Source of the DNA: Bryoerythrophyllum caledonicum
Lineage: Eukaryota; Streptophyta; Bryopsida; Pottiales; Pottiaceae
Reading direction: 5' to 3'
Length of the DNA: 64,000 bases
Assembly (NCBI GenBank): GCA_963971425.1
Contig: OZ020514.1
Coordinates: forward strand, 45,351,527 to 45,415,526
A program made the position numbers and the translations under genes. Shown piece after piece: positions 36,869-46,099 of the stretch (position 1 is the first letter of the stretch; each line of letters begins with the position of its first letter). Under the pieces are notes generated by a model. The model worked only from the letters and a program-made list of their open reading frames with translations. It was not told the origin of the DNA and did no database searches.

Positions 36869-37048
36869 TTATCCTCGCATCGAGGATAACTCTGTGACTG
36901 AGCCTCAGTCTCGTTCAACTGGATTGCAACCTTGCACTTCATCTAACCCACTTGGAGAAGCCGTCGTTTCGGTTGAGGTGTCAGTTCTTCACGGGGATAT
37001 CCCCTTTTCATCGTCCGGGCCTTCTGAGTATCCTCGACCCGAGGATAC
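36869..37048. repeat. C palindromes inside coding sequence (YPRxED)
   Basis: Two palindromes (36869-36889 and 37029-37048) fall inside exon 3 and are read in the same frame, giving TYPRIEDN and EYPRPEDT. Both lie in a low-complexity region. The frame-compatible placement suggests either tolerance or selection for palindromes that stay open when translated. Confidence 0.85.
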
Positions 37049-37529
37049 CCTACCTTTTAATTCATCTCCGATTTCGCCTCTGATAGATGGGGTCGGCTTT
37101 GCTGTTCGTGTGCGTGAAGTCAATGTTGATTGTGCTCCTCGCGGTTCGACTCTTTTGGTCCCTGTTCAACTTGTGGAAGAGTCGTCTCATGCGGTAGCTG
37201 CGGTGTAGGGAGAAGAGGTGTGCATGGAGGAGCGCGTCGACTACGAGCCGTCTCCTGAGCCTCAGGGACCACAGTCATCAGAGGTGGATAAGGTTGGCTA
37301 GCTTTTTAATACATTTTGCCCGTTTTATCACGAAGTGCAGCCTTGATTTTTTGGAATGACTGTGCTCAGCCTCAGACTCAGTAGGTTTTTTCTTGGATGT
37401 GATTCCATGCAGGAGTCAGATCCATACGCATTTTGATGTACTATACGAGGAGTATATATTTTTGTAAATACAATGTTATCATAATTCAAAGAATTGTTTA
37501 ACAATTCATTTTCTTCAATTGTTTCTCAG

Positions 37530-38524
37530 ATTGGATTGGATGACATTGTCCACCGTCCTCTTGCATTGAAGTCTCCAATTGGGATAGTTGTATGCCAGTC
37601 GCTATGTGGGGGGGAATTTGTGCAAGCAGTGGCAATTCCATTGCATATTACTCAATCTGCATTTTATCAGGTACCTACCACTTATTGCTACCATTGACTG
37701 TATTGTGTGTTGGTCCTGTCCCAGGACCATGTTCCTAGAACTGTGTCCGTTGTTGAGAGCGCCGGACCAGCAAAGTGGCTAAATCTCGTCATGGATTTGA
37801 ATGGCATTCTATGCGTGACGGATTCAGTCTCTATTGCTGTGAGGCTTACCGCGCATAGCTCACAACGGACTGATTATTCGTCCATCATTCCTACCTTGAT
37901 TGGACCAAAGGCGGTCTACTTTCCTTCTGGTGTTCGTGAGTTTTTATCGGTCATCAGAAACTTTCTGAACTCTGTCGTCATCTGGAGCTCTATGAAGAAA
38001 TCCACAGTCGAGGCGATCGCGGTCTCTTCAGGGATCTAGGGCCTCTTTTTCTTGTTCTAGGTCAAGAGAAATGTTCACAGATAAAAACTTCGCGGAATGT
38101 GTACCTCATGGCTAAAGATAATAAAGAGAAGCCAATGTTTTTGAAAACCTTGTCGAAAACGTTGTTTAGCCTTCGACATGAGCCGGTAGTCTTTAACTCC
38201 GACAACACTCTTCTTATAGACAACAGCCCGGAGAAGAGTGTTTGTAATTTTACCGGGAACGCCATCTTCTTGCCTCCATGGAGACGTGGAGATACGAATG
38301 ATAATGTTCTTACCGGGACCCTTCTTTCGTGGCTTCTTCGCTTGCATTCTGAATGTCTTCTTGGGCAGTTGAAGAATTACGTCGATAGTAATCGTATAGG
38401 GACACCTCCTTTGGTGCATGATAGTCCTATAATGAAGCATATCATTGATGGAATGGCGCTCTCCACAAGGAACATGGGTACTGCGTACGAGATTCCTAAT
38501 GTTTTTAATTCAGCTCCTAAATAG
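37530..38524 (+). pseudogene. FCP1/NIF-like HAD protein, element C
   Basis: Exon 37530-37670 (acceptor TTTCTCAG, donor CAG|GTACCT) joins in phase to an exon starting 37725 (acceptor GTCCCAG). Motif I is LVMDLNGILC; motif II is VVIWSSM; LLIDNSPEKSV is the late aspartate motif. A one-base frameshift near 38035 separates the halves, after which GPLFLVLGQEKCS continues. The latter matches LLFVYGRNKCS of the second HAD gene in D, so this is the HAD2 type, but unlike B and D it keeps the nucleophile Asp. A stop at 38522 is followed by a hairpin GTAGGAGTAACTCCTAC (about 38527). No separate HAD1 gene was found in C. The first exon is unidentified. Confidence 0.6.
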
Positions 38525-38827
38525 TTGTAGGAGTAACTCCTACTCAAGATATAGGGGAACTTCATATATGTAGGGGTTTTCAATGTAGGTTTAGTGCGCT
38601 GGATAGATTTTGTGATATACTTGTAGCAAAAACGTACTTGTAAATCTTGTATATATTTTGAAAACTGTTAATATATAAATCCGTTCGTTTTCTCCTTCTA
38701 CAAATTTGTCGTGTTTGTCACCTCTTATGATTCCATGAACTTATCTTCGAGACAATCATAATTTCATTGCCACGCATGTGTTCATGTTTCTTTCTCTCAT
38801 TCCTTCCTTTATTCCAATGTATTTCAG

Positions 38828-39571
38828 GTTTCAAAGTCTAGTGTTGATCCTACCGCATGCTTGAATATTGGTAGTATGCTGCCCTCGAATGTTAGCGTCA
38901 TTCCGGAGTACTCTGGGTCTTATGGTGGTGACATCTCCCAACCTCAACAATCGAAACCATATCTTATGTGCACTGCAACTGATGTTGCCTCTGCTATCAT
39001 GGACTTCTCCAAGCAGAAGGTCGATGATGGTGTTGTGGATAGCCCTCCCAAGCGGAGGGCTGGGATAGTGCCTGTTGCATCCCCTTCACCTCTCAAGCGG
39101 ATGTTTGCTGAAGTTCAAGATAGAACCGATTGTACTCCTCAACGGAATCTTTACGGAGATGATGGTGTCCATCTGAACATAGAGAAGGAGGATGTGCCTA
39201 ATTCTTTTGATCGTAGACAGCCGCCCGCTAAGCAAAGCCGGTATTCCGCTACACGTTCTCAAGGTGCAATGAAGGAAATAGCCTGTTCCAGTCGTTCAGT
39301 GAGGTGTCAAACTCAATCTGTAGGTGTACAGCCAAGGCTTCGAAGCTCAGGACCGTCAACGAATCAAGTGAAGTCCGTTCCGTCTCGAGTTCGTGATGGT
39401 CGTAGGGATGATATTGGTCTGTGTCCTATGTCATCACTTTTTGAGAGTGTGCTAGCAGTTGACCCGGACTGGTGTTTTAAGCCTTATTCTCGGAGAAGGG
39501 AAATCATGATTGGTTATGCAAAATTTAAAGCACAAGAGGCATTGTGTCTGAAGGCCCTAGAACTTGAGTAA
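38828..39571 (+). CDS. Basic low-complexity protein, last ORF of element C
   Basis: An open frame of 248 codons follows a good acceptor (TGTATTTCAG). It is rich in Ser, Pro, Arg and Gln, with PPKRRAG and PLKRMF clusters resembling nuclear localisation signals. The C-terminal part (SRRREIMIGYAKFKAQEALC) may be helical. I recognise no domain. It could be a terminal exon of the HAD gene or a separate gene; the in-frame stop at 38522 makes the link unclear. No matching ORF is seen in B or D. It ends about 0.7 kb from the right TIR. Confidence 0.5.
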   Translation, partial: VSKSSVDPTACLNIGSMLPSNVSVIPEYSGSYGGDISQPQQSKPYLMCTATDVASAIMDFSKQKVDDGVVDSPPKRRAGIVPVASPSPLKRMFAEVQDRTDCTPQRNLYGDDGVHLNIEKEDVPNSFDRRQPPAKQSRYSATRSQGAMKEIACSSRSVRCQTQSVGVQPRLRSSGPSTNQVKSVPSRVRDGRRDDIGLCPMSSLFESVLAVDPDWCFKPYSRRREIMIGYAKFKAQEALCLKALELE

Positions 39572-40239
39572 AATGTATCTAATAGGTACATTTAGTAGAC
39601 AATATTATATGATGATTCTATTTGTTAGGGTTGATTTTTCTAGAATCTATTCCGGAAGTTGTCTCCGTGTATAGCCAGCAGTGAGTTGTTTGAATTTTAT
39701 AAATAAAGTTTTCTAAATGATTCATTTCGTTTGTGCATATTATTCTAAATGCATGTATTTTTGTATGGTGTTCTATTATTAATAATTTGTAGTCGAAATT
39801 GTTGCATGTTTACTTTGCTTTTGCCTTCTACCATGCTTTCACCTTTGTTTTGTTACTTGTGATTTCTAATTTTAGATTGCCATTTTTCAAGAGCATTTAG
39901 TTTTGGTGAATGGTTGGTTCTCTTTGGTAGTAGCGAAGATAGATCTATCATGTCATATCACTTTAAATTAACAATTAACCTAATGTCTAAGTCTTTAGTT
40001 CTTATTTGAAACATAACACAATAGTATGTACTCTTAGAGAACTGTCTTCCAACATAGGCACTCCCTAACTTGTTGATAATTGGCCCAAATTCAGTAAATT
40101 ACCTTTTCTTCTAAGACAAATATTTAGAATTTTGCCCTTACAATGTTGGGGGGATCGCTAAGTGATTCTTTTCCTTATGTTGTTTATTGTATTTTACAGT
40201 TTGCAATAACTATACACGTTGGTTATTGTTCCGAAATAA
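39572..40239. other. Non-coding sequence before the right end of C
   Basis: AT-rich sequence without palindromes or a supported ORF. It is comparable in length with the 0.7 kb between transposase and end on the other arm. Confidence 0.6.
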
Positions 40240-40294
40240 TAGGCTTTTAGTCTCAAAATTCACAATTTGTCTCATTTTAATGAATATGGTGTTA
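40240..40294. mobile_element. Right TIR of element C
   Basis: The minus strand from 40294 reads TAACACCATATTCATTAAAA then TGAGACAAATTG, matching 18747 inward with two differences in the first 23 bases. A second TTGAGACT follows instead of the inverted GTCTCA seen on the left. Confidence 0.65.
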
Positions 40295-40774
40295 TGTATG
40301 CAATCCGAGCTCTCCAACCATTGAAGGTATTCTCAGAGCGTAGGTTTAGAATTAAACTGAAAGCAAATACAAACATCAAGCAGTGAAGAGAGAGGCCACG
40401 AGACTCCTCTCTTATATTGCCAAGGACTCTCACAAGAGTCCAAACTCAACAATACCTTCTAACGGTGACATTAACTACTCTTGGCGGCGGTGGCTGCCAC
40501 TCCACACGACGTGCACCGTCAGAGGTCACTTATTACACAAAACCCAAGGCAAAACCAAGTCAAAATCCAAAGTCAATGCGGGGCCTAGTCCGCGAATGAA
40601 CACTGACCTACCAACTAATGATTCTGACCCTACTTCCGGGTCAACTCCTCAAGTCTTCTCTTCTCTTCCCTCCTCTTCTGCTTCTTCGCGCTCTTGCTCG
40701 AAGTTGGATTTGCCGCAACCTTCGCGAGTGTTAGAAGAGGTGAACGCAGATCGGCAGATGAAGATGGTGCCGAT

Positions 40775-41791
40775 CTAGCCATAGAGGATCGAGGTAGGGC
40801 TTCCATCGAAGTCAAGGAGACATCCGGACCACCCGGAGTGAATAGCACGGAAGTCGTGCTTCGATGAGGCTCTACCGGGCCGGAAGGGTCGGTCCAAGGC
40901 CCGGGGTCCCCATGAAGGTCTCCGGTACGAAGGTTTGTCCCAACTTAACCTCAGCCCGTACTGGAAGGTGTAAGTAGGCCGAACTCTCACTCGTGCTCTT
41001 CCCAAACGGAGACATACCTGGTGAAGGAGCAACAGTCGATGTGGTACGAACAAGGTCTCCAAGGGAAAACTGATGAATGAGGGTCGTGCGTCGAGGCTCC
41101 ATCGTAGCACCCAAGTTATCCTTCCTTCCACTTTGCACCTGCGTGGTGAGATCTGAAGGGGAAGGACAAATGGTAACTTCCACAGGGGGAATTCGAGAAG
41201 GGGGACAGGGCTATCGAGGTCAATCACTCCCTTGCCCAGCGGAAGTCTTTGGTCACCCGAATCCTGCTTCTCCGAATCCGCATCCGAACCCGAGTCGCCC
41301 TCCGTGTCCGAACCCTCCGAATCCTCCACGAACTTTCGTAGGATATGGGTGAGGTTGCTTACCAACAACCTCATGTTAGCATACGCCGCTTTGATCTTCA
41401 CGGTTTGTTCCATCATGAAAGCAATTACCTTCTTGCTCGAAATGTGGCCATCCCTCTCCAACCTCGCATCAAACATCTTTGCTTTCATCACTACCTCCGC
41501 CGGAATGTGCAACGCCTCTTCCACGTGCTGCAACGCCAAGGTCGATGCATTGGCTTGGAGAAGGGCCTCCTTGCAACTCCGCTCTGCCTCCAAGGCCCAG
41601 CTCTTCATCTTGGTCATGTCCAAAGTGAGTCGGTTCACCTTTTGTTCCATATGGCGGAGGTCACCGGCTCCTCCTATCTTCTCCTTGGCCGCCGCAACTA
41701 ATCCTTGGTAAGAGGTATTGCCGAGCATGCTGCCCAACTGGCCCAAGGTCTTATCTACATCGTCCACATACACCCGAAGAGCCTCTACCAA
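40775..41791 (-). CDS. Coiled-coil, retroelement-associated ORF
   Basis: A 338-codon frame. The first ~150 residues are helical and coiled-coil-like (VDDVDKTLGQLGSML, HMEQKVNRLTLDMTKMKSW, HVEEALHIPAEVV), followed by an acidic Ser/Asp/Glu block (EDSEGSDTEGDSGSDADSEK). The rest is low complexity and may be out of frame. It probably belongs with the ORF at 41957-42490 as one gag-like product broken near 41800-41950. I do not recognise the family. Confidence 0.4.
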   Translation of the reverse strand: MVEALRVYVDDVDKTLGQLGSMLGNTSYQGLVAAAKEKIGGAGDLRHMEQKVNRLTLDMTKMKSWALEAERSCKEALLQANASTLALQHVEEALHIPAEVVMKAKMFDARLERDGHISSKKVIAFMMEQTVKIKAAYANMRLLVSNLTHILRKFVEDSEGSDTEGDSGSDADSEKQDSGDQRLPLGKGVIDLDSPVPLLEFPLWKLPFVLPLQISPRRCKVEGRITWVLRWSLDARPSFISFPLETLFVPHRLLLLHQVCLRLGRARVRVRPTYTFQYGLRLSWDKPSYRRPSWGPRALDRPFRPGRASSKHDFRAIHSGWSGCLLDFDGSPTSILYG

Positions 41792-41956
41792 CTCGGAGGC
41801 ACGGTAAGTCTTCCCCTCGAGTTGTGCTAATGTAGTAGCGGCCGCCCGTGCAGCAACTCTAGTCCGGGTTGAAGGTGCTTCTCTCTGTCTTGGTCGTTGG
41901 CGCTTGGGAGGTGGAAGGGCTTCTTCCTCTCAGTGCTACAAGCTACTCCTTCCTTC

Positions 41957-42490
41957 TCATCCAGGCTCGGGCTTCGATTCCGTCCCTTCAAACTTCTTAA
42001 TCATCAACTGCGTACCGTACGCCATAGCCTCCTCCGGAGTGGTTTCCTTGAAGTGGTGATAGAGGTGGATGAGGTATGGGCAAATGGGGGAGCGCCTCGT
42101 GCTATTGACACTCTTTATCAACCTCATCACTACCTCCTTCATGATAAGTGCCCAATTCACCATCCGCTCTCCCAGATAGGCACCATAGAGGGTGTTAGCT
42201 AGAGTGATTGTGACTCGGGTAGGTTTCTCCGGGTGCAAGATCGGCACGAGGAAAGCGAAAACCCTCTTCGCCCGAGGATCTTGGCAATCTTGCAATGCAT
42301 AGCCATTCTTGGCATCCTTGGTACCAAAGAGCCCCTTGGCATACTCCTCCTTCTTCAAACTCGTGAAGCCCGCCCCATGCCGCGGGAATCCGTACACCTC
42401 CTGCCATCTTCCCATGGTCCAACGATCTGGGCAAGCTTGGATGCTACTCTCCTCGGGCTCCGGTAGCGGATCTTGTCGTAGCTCCTGCAC
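41957..42490 (-). CDS. Retroelement-associated ORF (plant transposon-type domain)
   Basis: A 177-codon frame including RWTMGRWQEVYGFPRHGAGF, VTITLANTLYGAYLGERMVN and SPICPYLIHLYHHF. This resembles, from memory, the domain found in gag-like proteins of some plant retroelements, where a polymorphic N-terminus precedes a helical globular region. I cannot name the family with certainty. Codon use and GC are close to those of the neighbouring ORF 40775-41791. Confidence 0.45.
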   Translation of the reverse strand: MQELRQDPLPEPEESSIQACPDRWTMGRWQEVYGFPRHGAGFTSLKKEEYAKGLFGTKDAKNGYALQDCQDPRAKRVFAFLVPILHPEKPTRVTITLANTLYGAYLGERMVNWALIMKEVVMRLIKSVNSTRRSPICPYLIHLYHHFKETTPEEAMAYGTQLMIKKFEGTESKPEPG

Positions 42491-42789
42491 CGTGGAGTCT
42501 ACACAAAAACTCTAGCAGAAGTCTAGGAGCGAGAGGCAACCTATTCAAAGGAGGTCTTCCTTCAATTCAGTGAGCTTGAGCAAGTCTCTTGGGATCGTGG
42601 GAGAGACCTCCTTGGTGATGGAGGTCATTTTGGCAAGACTTCCTCTCTCGGTCTTCTTCTCTCTTGCCCCACGTTGTACTCCTCCGTAGAGAGAGGTACT
42701 CTCAGCCTGGACCTCACTTACCTTTAGATTCCTCGCACCATTCTTGTTTTTGGTGGTGATACGACCCCTGGCTTGGTTCTGCACCAGGC

Positions 42790-43170
42790 TCGGACCTAGA
42801 ACAGAGTTTGTGCTTGTGCTTACACAGCTCGTGCTCGGATCTGCATAGCTCGTGCTCGGACCTGCACTGCTCGTGCTTGGGATTGCCACCTTCGTGCTTG
42901 GACCTGCACAACTCGTGCTCGGACTTGCCACCTTCGTGCTCGGACCTCCACAGCTCGTGCTCGGACCTACACAGCTCGTGCTCGGGATCGCCACTAGCCT
43001 TGCTCGGACCTGCACAGCTCGTGCTCGGACTCTCTACCTTCGTGCTCGTACCTGCACAGCTCTTGCTTGGACCTACACAGCTCGCGCTCGGGATCGCCAC
43101 TTGCCTTGCTCGGACCTGCACAGCTCGTGCTGGAACCTACACAGCTAGTGCTCGGGATCGCCACCAGCCT
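42790..43170. repeat. Tandem repeat ACAGCTCGTGCTCGGACCT and variants
   Basis: About fifteen 19-30 bp units alternate GCTCGTGCTCGGACCTGCAC with GCCACCTTCGTGCTCGGACC-type variants. Open on several frames; on the minus strand it encodes PSTSCxGPSTK repeats. Long ORFs on both strands here follow from the repeat. Confidence 0.85.
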
Positions 43171-43559
43171 TGCTTGGACGTGCTGTTGGTGACGATACGT
43201 TCTCCCGCTCGACTGTTGTCTGCTCAGCGTGAGGGGCAGTGCGGTGTACTCGGCTCGGTGGCTCCCTCCCAGCTCGGACCTACCAGGCTCTCCTCCAGCT
43301 CGGATCCATCCAGCTCTTCTCTAGCTCAGAGCTATCTAGCTCAGAACTACTCTTAGCCGCCTTGTTGTGTGATGTGGATCTCTCCAATGCCCGGCTCCTT
43401 ATACTAAGGCCTAGGTGAGCTTCCTTGCCGTTGCCGGTGGAGCTTCCTTCCCGTTGCCGGTAGGGCCTGCTTGGAATGAGGTCTCCCAATCCCCGTGGCC
43501 TTGCAAGCTTTACACGGCCGAGCCTCCTCCTCCAAGCCTTTCAATTACCCTCTAGGCTA

Positions 43560-46080
43560 GGGTGTTAGTACCTGGTGTTAAACCACTACTTGTCTACTTT
43601 AGCATTTTCCCAGGGTCCTATTTCTTTCCTATTCTAATTCTTCCTAAGAGTCACTACTAGGAGGCTACTTACCTCTAAACTTTATAAGGTGGTACGCTAA
43701 TACCCTTCCTAAGTAACTAATTACAAAAAATTTAAAATTTGGGGTACAACAATGATCTTCTCTAACCCCGACCTACTATTCTTTTTTTTTTTCCTTCTCA
43801 AGAGCTTCTGACTCCGCTCTCTGCCGCAACGGCCCTCCTTCTCTCTTCTCTTAAAATTCCCCATCTTCCCTTATTTTTTATTCTCTCTCCCTCTCTCTTT
43901 TTCTCTCTCCCTCTCTCTTTTTCTCTCTCCCTCTCCCTCCTAGTTCTTCTTTCTCCATAGTTTGATCTTTAATTGAGATGGAGTTTTGAAGAAGAAGGAT
44001 GAAAGTTGGGATTTTGAAGAACAAGGATACAAGAAGATTTTGAAGAGTAGGAGGTGCAAGTTGGGGTTTTTGAAGAGAAGGTGCCTTTTTGGTTGTAGTA
44101 GACATTCTTAGGGTTTGGAGGTGGAAGAGATTCGTGGCCAAGGCAAGAAGATAAAAGAGACAAAGAAAGGAGGTTGCGGATGCAACAACGAGTTGGAAAA
44201 CAAAGGTGATTCTTGCCCATGTTGGGTTTCTCTTGTTTGTGCAAATTTCTTTGTTTGTAAGCCTTTTTCTCCCTTTTTCTATTAGGGTGACCCCTAGTAT
44301 CATCCTCCCTGGTCTAGACAAATTGTCCCCCGGTGGACCCTATTCAGATCATATTGTGACTTCTTATACATGTGAGTCTACATTGGTGTCATATAAATTG
44401 TTCTCTATTATCTTAGCCTTGTGGCAAGTCTTTCTTTTAGGTTTTTTCCATCCTCCTACCATTTGTAGGTCTTGCCCATATTTTCTAACTTCTCCCGGTC
44501 TTCCCGGTCAACCAAGAAAACCTTTTTTTAAGTCTTTGTCTCCCAAGTTCTCTCATTGTAATGTTTTTATGTGACCTTGTGTCATTAGTGTGTTGCTAGA
44601 TTTGTGAGACACCTATATCCCCATATTCTAGTAAAGTGTTCCGGAGTAGTGTACCGGTTGACCGGTAGACTTGGATTTATGGGCCGGACCAGAGTTTGTG
44701 AGAATTTGTGATTGTTGTAAATACAAGGCACATCCGGAAGTAAGTCCATCTTGGACAACACGACTCCACTGGTAACACGGAGGCTTTCCAAGATTGATCT
44801 AAACAAGTGGAAAGGAATTGTGAAAGGAGAATACTTTGAAGAAAGTGGTTGAGTTTTTTAACTCAATCTTACGATCAATCCTTCCATGGATCTTCCGGTA
44901 GATAATTCCACTCTTCCGGATGGGCTTCCGGTTGAGCCTTTGTTATATGTTATGTATATTATTGATTTATCTCACCAGTTGGTGGGATGTTGTTAAAAGT
45001 TGCTAGATTTAAAGACTATGGTGAGAGTAGTGATGTTGATGGGGCCCCATTGCGCACCCAGTCACTACCACTTGAGTGGTTTCTCCGGCTACTTACTTTT
45101 GTTAGGGAATGGTTCACCGGTCCCGGGACCGGAAGTCTTCCGGTTTACCACTCTACCGGTAATCCGCCGGTGATTAGGCTATCCTTGATTTTAGGATCTA
45201 GATGTGTTTTGTCCTTTTGTGGATCTACTTTTGGAGGCTAGCTATTGACTTTAATGCACGCTCTAGATGCCATTTCCACCCTTTGAGGATCTAGTTTTGG
45301 AGGGTAGTTAGTAGCCTTTGTATACTTAAAGACCCTTCGGCTCTTGTGTAAAGTACTCTTCTCTTTGTTGATCTGCTCGTGTCTTGCATTCATTGTTTGT
45401 GTCTAGAATCTTTATTGAACTTGTGTGAGTAGACCGGGAGAGAGTTAGGTCCTCCTAGTGTGTCTTTGCTCAGTGTGCAAGGTTGTGACTTGTTGTGTGT
45501 TATGTAATTGAGTGTGAGTGTAGACATCTCGAGGGTGTAGGATATCGAGGTTAGATAGGTGGAGTGAAATCTGGGATCTATGTTCCAGACCCTTTATTGG
45601 TAGGATCGAAAAGAGTTGTTTTATCGGATGGGATTTTGAAAGCCAAAGGCTATTTATGATAGCCTCCCTTAAGTGGGAAGTGTTTGGATTGGTGCGGAGG
45701 AGGGGTGATATCCCTCCTCTCAGTACACCGGGAAAGATCCTGGTTTCGGGATTGATTCATTGGGTGTGGTTGTAGTTGGAACCCGGGCTTGCGTGACCGT
45801 ATTTCGGGACAAGTTTCCGGTAGATTATAGAGATTGGTAAATTGGCTACGACCTTTTAAATTCTTTCAAAGTATAGGGTTAGATTGTGGATATTGTGGAC
45901 TCTGGACTGCAAGAACAGAGGGCAGTGACTTTTCAGGCATTGTAAAAACATACCGGAAAACTACTCAGACGTTCAACACAGTTTAACCAAAACACTTGTG
46001 GTTACTTGTTATCGGTTACTAAGGTACCGGGGAAGCCAACCTCCGGGATGTGCTCAGGTATTAAGTGTAAAGTGATGTTA
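43560..46080. other. Spacer without a supported gene
   Basis: Includes a CTCTCTCCCTCTCTCTTTTT microsatellite at about 43880-43940 and a region rich in CCGG-containing words (44930-46060). No frame gives recognisable protein. The boundary with B-type sequence is placed near 46080 only because the following DNA carries B palindromes. Confidence 0.45.
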
Positions 46081-46099
46081 AGATTTAAAGAGTTTAATG

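Larger units (their letters stand above)
32521..37436 (+). pseudogene. ParB/DGQHR-like plus methyltransferase-like gene, element C (nearly intact)
   Basis: Four exons fit well: 32521-33888, 34064-35386, 35617-37292 and 37413-37436, all joins in phase with GT..AG introns. Exon 1 ends with a ParB/DGQHR-type region: ICICPIDD, then KFMLINGQHNVEASRRLQ and ISKFYNDTNY. Exon 2 is uninterrupted (441 codons) and ends RVFGIFCGSKFML. Exon 3 starts IFGTSFCGFIDESF. Together these resemble motif I and the following acidic strand of beta-class DNA methyltransferases. The expected DPPY position (near LLDLREVPGW) is not conserved, so catalysis is doubtful. The C-terminal third is low-complexity, Pro/Ala-rich, with a Gln-rich coiled stretch. 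In-frame stops (TGA 32665, TAG 33760, TAG-TAG 36723, TAG 37206) all read as C-to-T changes, and a one-base loss in a T run near 35690 shifts the frame. ParB-methylase fusions are known from phages and bacterial mobile DNA; the comparison is mine. Confidence 0.6.
18747..40294. mobile_element. Element C: apparently complete ~21.5 kb giant TIR element
   Basis: The ends are inverted: TAACGCCAGATTCATTAAAA at 18747 and, on the other strand from 40294, TAACACCATATTCATTAAAA; both continue TGAGACA. Inside, a minus-strand transposase (19507-22320) points to the left end. A plus-strand ParB/methyltransferase-like gene (32521-37436), a HAD gene (37530-38524) and a basic ORF (38828-39571) point to the right end. 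The same private palindrome TATCCTCGASTCGAGGATA occurs on both arms (22465-23257 and 31791-37048), which ties the arms together. The middle (23270-31780) holds secondary insertions and AT-rich DNA. No target duplication is evident. Confidence 0.7.
40300..46080. other. Retroelement-like region of uncertain family
   Basis: GC-richer sequence with minus-strand open frames (40775-41791 and 41957-42490), a tandem-repeat coding tract, and plus-strand spacer rich in CCGG (44900-46050). I find no reverse transcriptase, protease or integrase and no clear long terminal repeats. A large retrotransposon derivative lacking pol is one possibility. It separates the right end of C from the B-type palindrome array. 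Confidence 0.4.

Noticed and set aside
18747..40294. Endogenous giant virus or virophage remnant
   Set aside because: A large element with methyltransferase-like and HAD genes could suggest this, but no capsid, packaging ATPase or DNA polymerase is visible, and the genes are spliced with TIR-type ends.
42808..43356. Cys/Ser-rich repeat ORF on the plus strand
   Set aside because: Explained by the tandem repeat ACAGCTCGTGCTCGGACCT; open in several frames on both strands.
40300..46080. Complete LTR retrotransposon
   Set aside because: No reverse transcriptase or integrase motifs, no primer-binding site or paired long terminal repeats could be recognised.
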